In this document: positions 17,299 through 20,106 of the stretch, in pieces
Layout of the letters: each line of letters opens with the position of its first letter
How positions within the stretch are numbered: position 1 is the first letter of the stretch
From: Mycocentrospora acerina
Lineage: Eukaryota > Ascomycota > Dothideomycetes > Pleosporales
Assembly: GCA_022701365.1 (NCBI GenBank)
Contig: JAKUHH010000077.1
Span: forward strand, 1 to 20,106
Direction: 5' to 3'
Length of the DNA: 20,106 nucleotides
The notes under the pieces: model-generated
Told to the model about the DNA's origin: nothing
The model's input: only the letters and a program-made list of their open reading frames with translations
Databases searched by the model: none
Program-made: the position numbers and the translations under genes

Positions 17299-17698
17299 AT
17301 TGGATGATAGATTACAGTACCTTTTTAACTTGCATGGCATAGTGGAATTGAGCCGGTACTTGATAAAAAAGTAATGATACTGGTTAGATGATTTGTTAAA
17401 ATGGCACTACTGGTTATACAAAGTACTCCTCGGCTCCGCAAGAATACATCTTTGCAGACATTTAATTAGGCTTCTGATGATGTGTGTATGAAAGGACCAG
17501 GTAGCCCCGAAAGTATTGAACAATATTTTCTGATGAATTTGGCCATCTTAAGATTTATTACAGTTATTACAGCTACTGCATTCCCAAGGTGTTTCTGTTT
17601 GGTTTAATCATCAAGGAACTCATAAATCTATTTTCAGGACACGGCTCCATCCCACTATGCCATACAACCCAAAAAGGTATTATGATCTATCGTCCGAT
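17299..17698. mobile_element. Small inverted-repeat (MITE-like) element
   Basis: The left end 17299-17363 and the right end 17634-17698 are inverted copies of each other over about 65 bases: left TTGGATGATAGATTACAGTA then CCTTTTT, right (minus strand) TCGGACGATAGATCATAATA then CCTTTTT, both continuing through TGGCATAGTGG and GAGCCG. Nearly all differences are transitions. The 270-base interior codes for nothing recognisable. Related single ends lie at 7012 and 15180, so this is a family. I could not define target site duplications, and the true element ends may lie a few bases outside. Confidence 0.65.
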
Positions 17699-17703
17699 AG
17701 ATC

Positions 17704-18000
17704 CTGGAATAGAACAGTACATACCCTCAGGTTAAACCACTTCCTGACAACCATCCCTGATGACCACATGCACATAGACATCTTACCGTTGACAACAGTT
17801 CCGACTGCTAGGGACATAAAAAACTCTAGTGTTGCTGGTTCTAACGGTATCAACTTGACGATAGAGCAAAGCAGTTATTTCAAAGATTTTGCTAATTAAA
17901 GAATTGGTACTGTGCTCATACCTGACGTAACTCCAACTCACATGGTGCGATTTGAGCTGACAAAGAAGCCAACCTTTAGACTGCTTCGACTAGAAGGTGT
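17704..18000 (+). pseudogene. Protein-like relic of unknown family
   Basis: The plus strand past the inverted-repeat element reads LRLNHFLTTIPDDHMHIDI, TIEQSSYFKDFAN, a TAA at 17897-17899, then RIGTVLIPDVTPTHMVRFEL and TKKPTFRLLRLEG in the same frame. The residue mix on both sides of the stop is protein-like and continuous, suggesting one coding region broken by a single stop. The family is not recognised. The ATG at 17657 lies inside the inverted repeat, so the apparent start is not original. Confidence 0.35.
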
Positions 18001-18725
18001 GTCTTGTGAGTTGACTTGTTATTCGTTTACGTAGGCCACAGAACTAAGTTCTTAAATCTTATAAGAACAAAGTGAACCTGTACTTTTTTAATGTAACGAA
18101 TCTCATTTGCCGCAACAATAAAACCAATCACTCTCAACTGATAAAATCTTGAATGACATCAGTTGTTAGAAATCTACTCTACTTAGGTGATCTTTTTTAC
18201 TGATCTTACATCTTTTTTCAAAACCAGCACTATATGTAAAAATCCATTTCCACACTTGAAAATGAATTTTAGCTCAAATCTTGAGAAACCTTGGATTCCA
18301 GCGTTGGAAGCTCGCAAGAACTTCCGAGTAAGGCTTAAGCACCTCCTGGTTATCGTTTCGGAATTTGAATCATTCTACTTGTCTTCATACGGTAAATTTC
18401 TAATACACACGATCTGAGACGCGATGATGCGTACTTTGTGAGTGGCTCTCTTAGGATGGAACAATTCGTGGAGGAACTCACTGTATTGTAATAGGTATTC
18501 GAACAGGAGACTGTTTATGTTCTGGGTGCTCACACGTAACAGTGCACTAAAGTTGGCCAACAATTTATGACAAGAGTCTTTGATTGTTAGGGTACATTTA
18601 TTTCAAATTTCCAAAAATACAACGACTATAGCAATCATGAATTTTTTAAGGCTATAACGTGTTTTACAAGCGAGGCGTCTACCCTACTAACTTTAATCAC
18701 CTTTAAAGGTATGCAACTTAACAAC
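18001..18725. other. Gene-free AT-rich stretch
   Basis: Frames of 76 codons (plus, 18187-18417) and 62 codons (minus, 18375-18563) overlap each other and show no recognisable motif. Nothing else seen. Confidence 0.35.
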
Positions 18726-18783
18726 AAGATAATCTACAATATAGATAGTACTGTTATAAGTTAAGTAGTATCTAGATTATCTT
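18726..18783. repeat. 11-bp perfect inverted repeat next to the transposase relic
   Basis: AAGATAATCTA at 18726-18736 and TAGATTATCTT at 18773-18783 are exact reverse complements, 36 bases apart. The right arm lies inside the last codons of the pogo-type transposase relic, and the left arm beyond its stop at 18761. It may be a subterminal repeat or terminator of the element. Confidence 0.55.
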
Positions 18784-19662
18784 TTTTACACGTGCGTGAG
18801 TTGTGCCTAGTCTCTCTGCACCTGCTGCAACGTGCTAGAGCCTGGCAGCTAAGGCCTGCGTGCTCTCCTCCTTAATGCTCTTTATAAGTAATCTGCTAAG
18901 TAGCCTCTTGCTAAGCAATTATATCCTCTCTAGCACTTTTTGTTAATACTCCTTGCTTTTATATATGCTTTTTCTTATGCTGCTTTCTCTTTAACGCTGC
19001 CTTATTAGCTCTCTTAAGGCTAGTAATCTAATTATGCATTAGCTTAGCAGAAAGTATTATTACCTCTGCTCTCTTCTTAAGCTAATTAATTACTTTAATA
19101 ATTAAGGCAGGTAATAAGCTCTTATGCTGCTGCACACAATTATATATTAGTGTTAATTAAGCCTTAAGCTTATGTATATTGCTTAGCGTACAAGCCTCCT
19201 AGAGAGCCTCTGTAACAGCAGCTAGAGTAGGCATACGCAGCTGCATGTCTAGCTTTAACAGTACAACATCTAGTTAGAGAGGCACAAGGCCTGCGCCTTA
19301 AAAGGCTAAGCAGATATTAGCTAATATAAATAATTAATTAAACGCAGCCTTAAAGGCTAGCAGAAACTTAAGCTTTATAATGTAGTTAATGTAGTAGCAG
19401 ATTAGGCTCTTAACCTTACAGCTATACGCACGCTTTAACAGCAAGAAGCAGCTAACATTAAGTAGCTGCAGCAGGTAAGATAAGTAAGGTAGTATATAGA
19501 GTGTGTAGATGTTGTTCTCCTTGTAAAGCTCTTAAAACTTAAGTAAGTAGTAGCTCTTATAGCTATTAAGGATAAGCAGGTAACATGTACTAACAACACA
19601 AGTCTTTGTATAAGCGTTAAAGTGCTTTAACTACTTAACTCCTAGCTTATTATTTGTCTAGC
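18761..19662 (-). pseudogene. RIP-mutated Fot1/pogo-type DDE transposase, C-terminal half
   Basis: One minus-strand frame runs about 300 codons without any indel but with more than a dozen stops. It reads NKLGV, stop, LKHFNAYTKT; CYLLILNSYKSY, the mutated form of the LLIxDGHxSH block with a catalytic Asp; KENNIYTLYI; YLSYLLQLLNVSCF, from the PHSSHLLQPLDVGCF motif; LLLKRAYS; FLLAFKAAF; GAGLVP; then a basic stretch and RCSRCRETRHNSRTC, the zinc-knuckle end typical of fungal pogo/Fot1 elements. Changes are C-to-T and G-to-A (GAT to AAT, CAC to TAC), the mark of repeat-induced point mutation. The N-terminal CENP-B-type helix-turn-helix half is missing: homology stops where the LTR-like sequence begins at 19663. 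Confidence 0.85.
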
Positions 19663-19778
19663 TGTTGTAACGTTCACAACGTCACATCATATTATTACCC
19701 CTAAGTCAACCAACACCTATCTGATAGCTACCTAATTTGTACTTGCCTTAGATAATAACCCTAGGAAGGTATATATAA
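19546..19778. repeat. First copy of an exact 233-bp duplication
   Basis: Identical base for base to 19874-20106, offset 328. It spans part of the transposase relic (to 19662) and the first 116 bases of the LTR-like sequence, so it crosses an element boundary. See the second copy for interpretation. Confidence 0.97.
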
Positions 19779-19872
19779 GGGGGGCAGTCTGTGTAGCTTT
19801 ATAGAGTAGTTTTTCTGTATCCTTTTATATAAGACCTATAGGTGTAGAGAATAGTATCTTTTTTTTTTTTTT
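19663..19872 (+). mobile_element. LTR-like sequence inserted in the transposase relic
   Basis: Begins TGTTGTAACGTTCACAACG (a near-palindrome) exactly where transposase homology stops, and carries a TATA-box-like TATATAAG at 19773-19780 followed by GGGGG. This is the layout of a fungal LTR U3/R region. It runs to a T-run ending at 19872 and the single N at 19873, so the far end, primer-binding site and target duplication are not visible. No retroelement coding sequence is present. Confidence 0.5.
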
Positions 19873-19873
19873 N
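19860..19873. other. Poly-T run and one-base assembly gap
   Basis: A run of 13 T (19860-19872) followed by the only N in the window. Assemblers and scaffolders place such gaps where reads end in a homopolymer. Confidence 0.9.
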
Positions 19874-20106
19874 AGTAGTAGCTCTTATAGCTATTAAGGA
19901 TAAGCAGGTAACATGTACTAACAACACAAGTCTTTGTATAAGCGTTAAAGTGCTTTAACTACTTAACTCCTAGCTTATTATTTGTCTAGCTGTTGTAACG
20001 TTCACAACGTCACATCATATTATTACCCCTAAGTCAACCAACACCTATCTGATAGCTACCTAATTTGTACTTGCCTTAGATAATAACCCTAGGAAGGTAT
20101 ATATAA
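19874..20106. repeat. Second copy of the exact 233-bp duplication (probable assembly artefact)
   Basis: Repeats 19546-19778 without a mismatch after the N and continues to the window end. A biological LTR pair would repeat only the LTR, but this copy also repeats 117 bases of the flanking transposase relic. Identity is 100% although nearby DNA is heavily mutated. Two overlapping contig ends joined with a placeholder N is the simplest reading; a recent tandem duplication is the alternative. Confidence 0.85.

Noticed and set aside
19546..20106. Pair of LTRs of one retrotransposon
   Set aside because: The repeated block includes 117 bases of the neighbouring transposase relic, the spacer is only about 95 bases with an N, and no internal retroelement sequence lies between the copies.

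Overview
The window looks like a gene-poor, repeat-rich stretch of a filamentous ascomycete (Pezizomycotina) genome. The evidence is short introns (48-64 nt) with GTANGT-type donors, fungal-type membrane proteins with long hydrophilic C-terminal tails, a fused macrodomain-sirtuin protein of a type known from fungi, and transposon relics decayed by C-to-T/G-to-A transitions in the manner of repeat-induced point mutation (RIP). I cannot name a species.

Three genes look intact, all on the minus strand. Positions 1711-3338 (five exons, one of them 24 nt) encode a 467-aa seven-helix-like membrane protein. Positions 7985-9796 (no intron) encode a 603-aa fusion of a zinc-binding macrodomain and a class M sirtuin (SirTM). 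Positions 11914-13102 (three exons) encode a second, 355-aa seven-helix-like membrane protein. The two membrane genes were rebuilt by splicing separate open stretches; both joins keep one frame to the stop. At the left edge is the last exon of a plus-strand gene (122-327) that runs off the window.

Most of the rest is relic DNA. It holds a Tc1/mariner DDE transposase relic (613-917), a weaker Tc1-like helix-turn-helix relic (4102-4250), a decayed short coding region (11311-11595), a fragment of unknown coding sequence (14090-14760), and the enoylreductase part of a type I polyketide synthase in ruins (15770-16599). There is also a retroposon-like insert with a 14-bp target duplication and hairpin-bearing tandem repeats (16656-17135), a small inverted-repeat element (17299-17698) whose terminal sequence recurs at 7012 and 15180, and a heavily mutated Fot1/pogo-type transposase (18761-19662) cut by an LTR-like sequence starting at 19663. 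The last 233 bases repeat 19546-19778 exactly after a poly-T and a single N, which points to an assembly artefact.

The functional centre is the macrodomain-sirtuin fusion: one half should transfer ADP-ribose to protein and the other should remove it, a writer and eraser in one chain. Neither a lipoyl-carrier protein nor a lipoate ligase gene, its partners in bacterial operons, is visible here.
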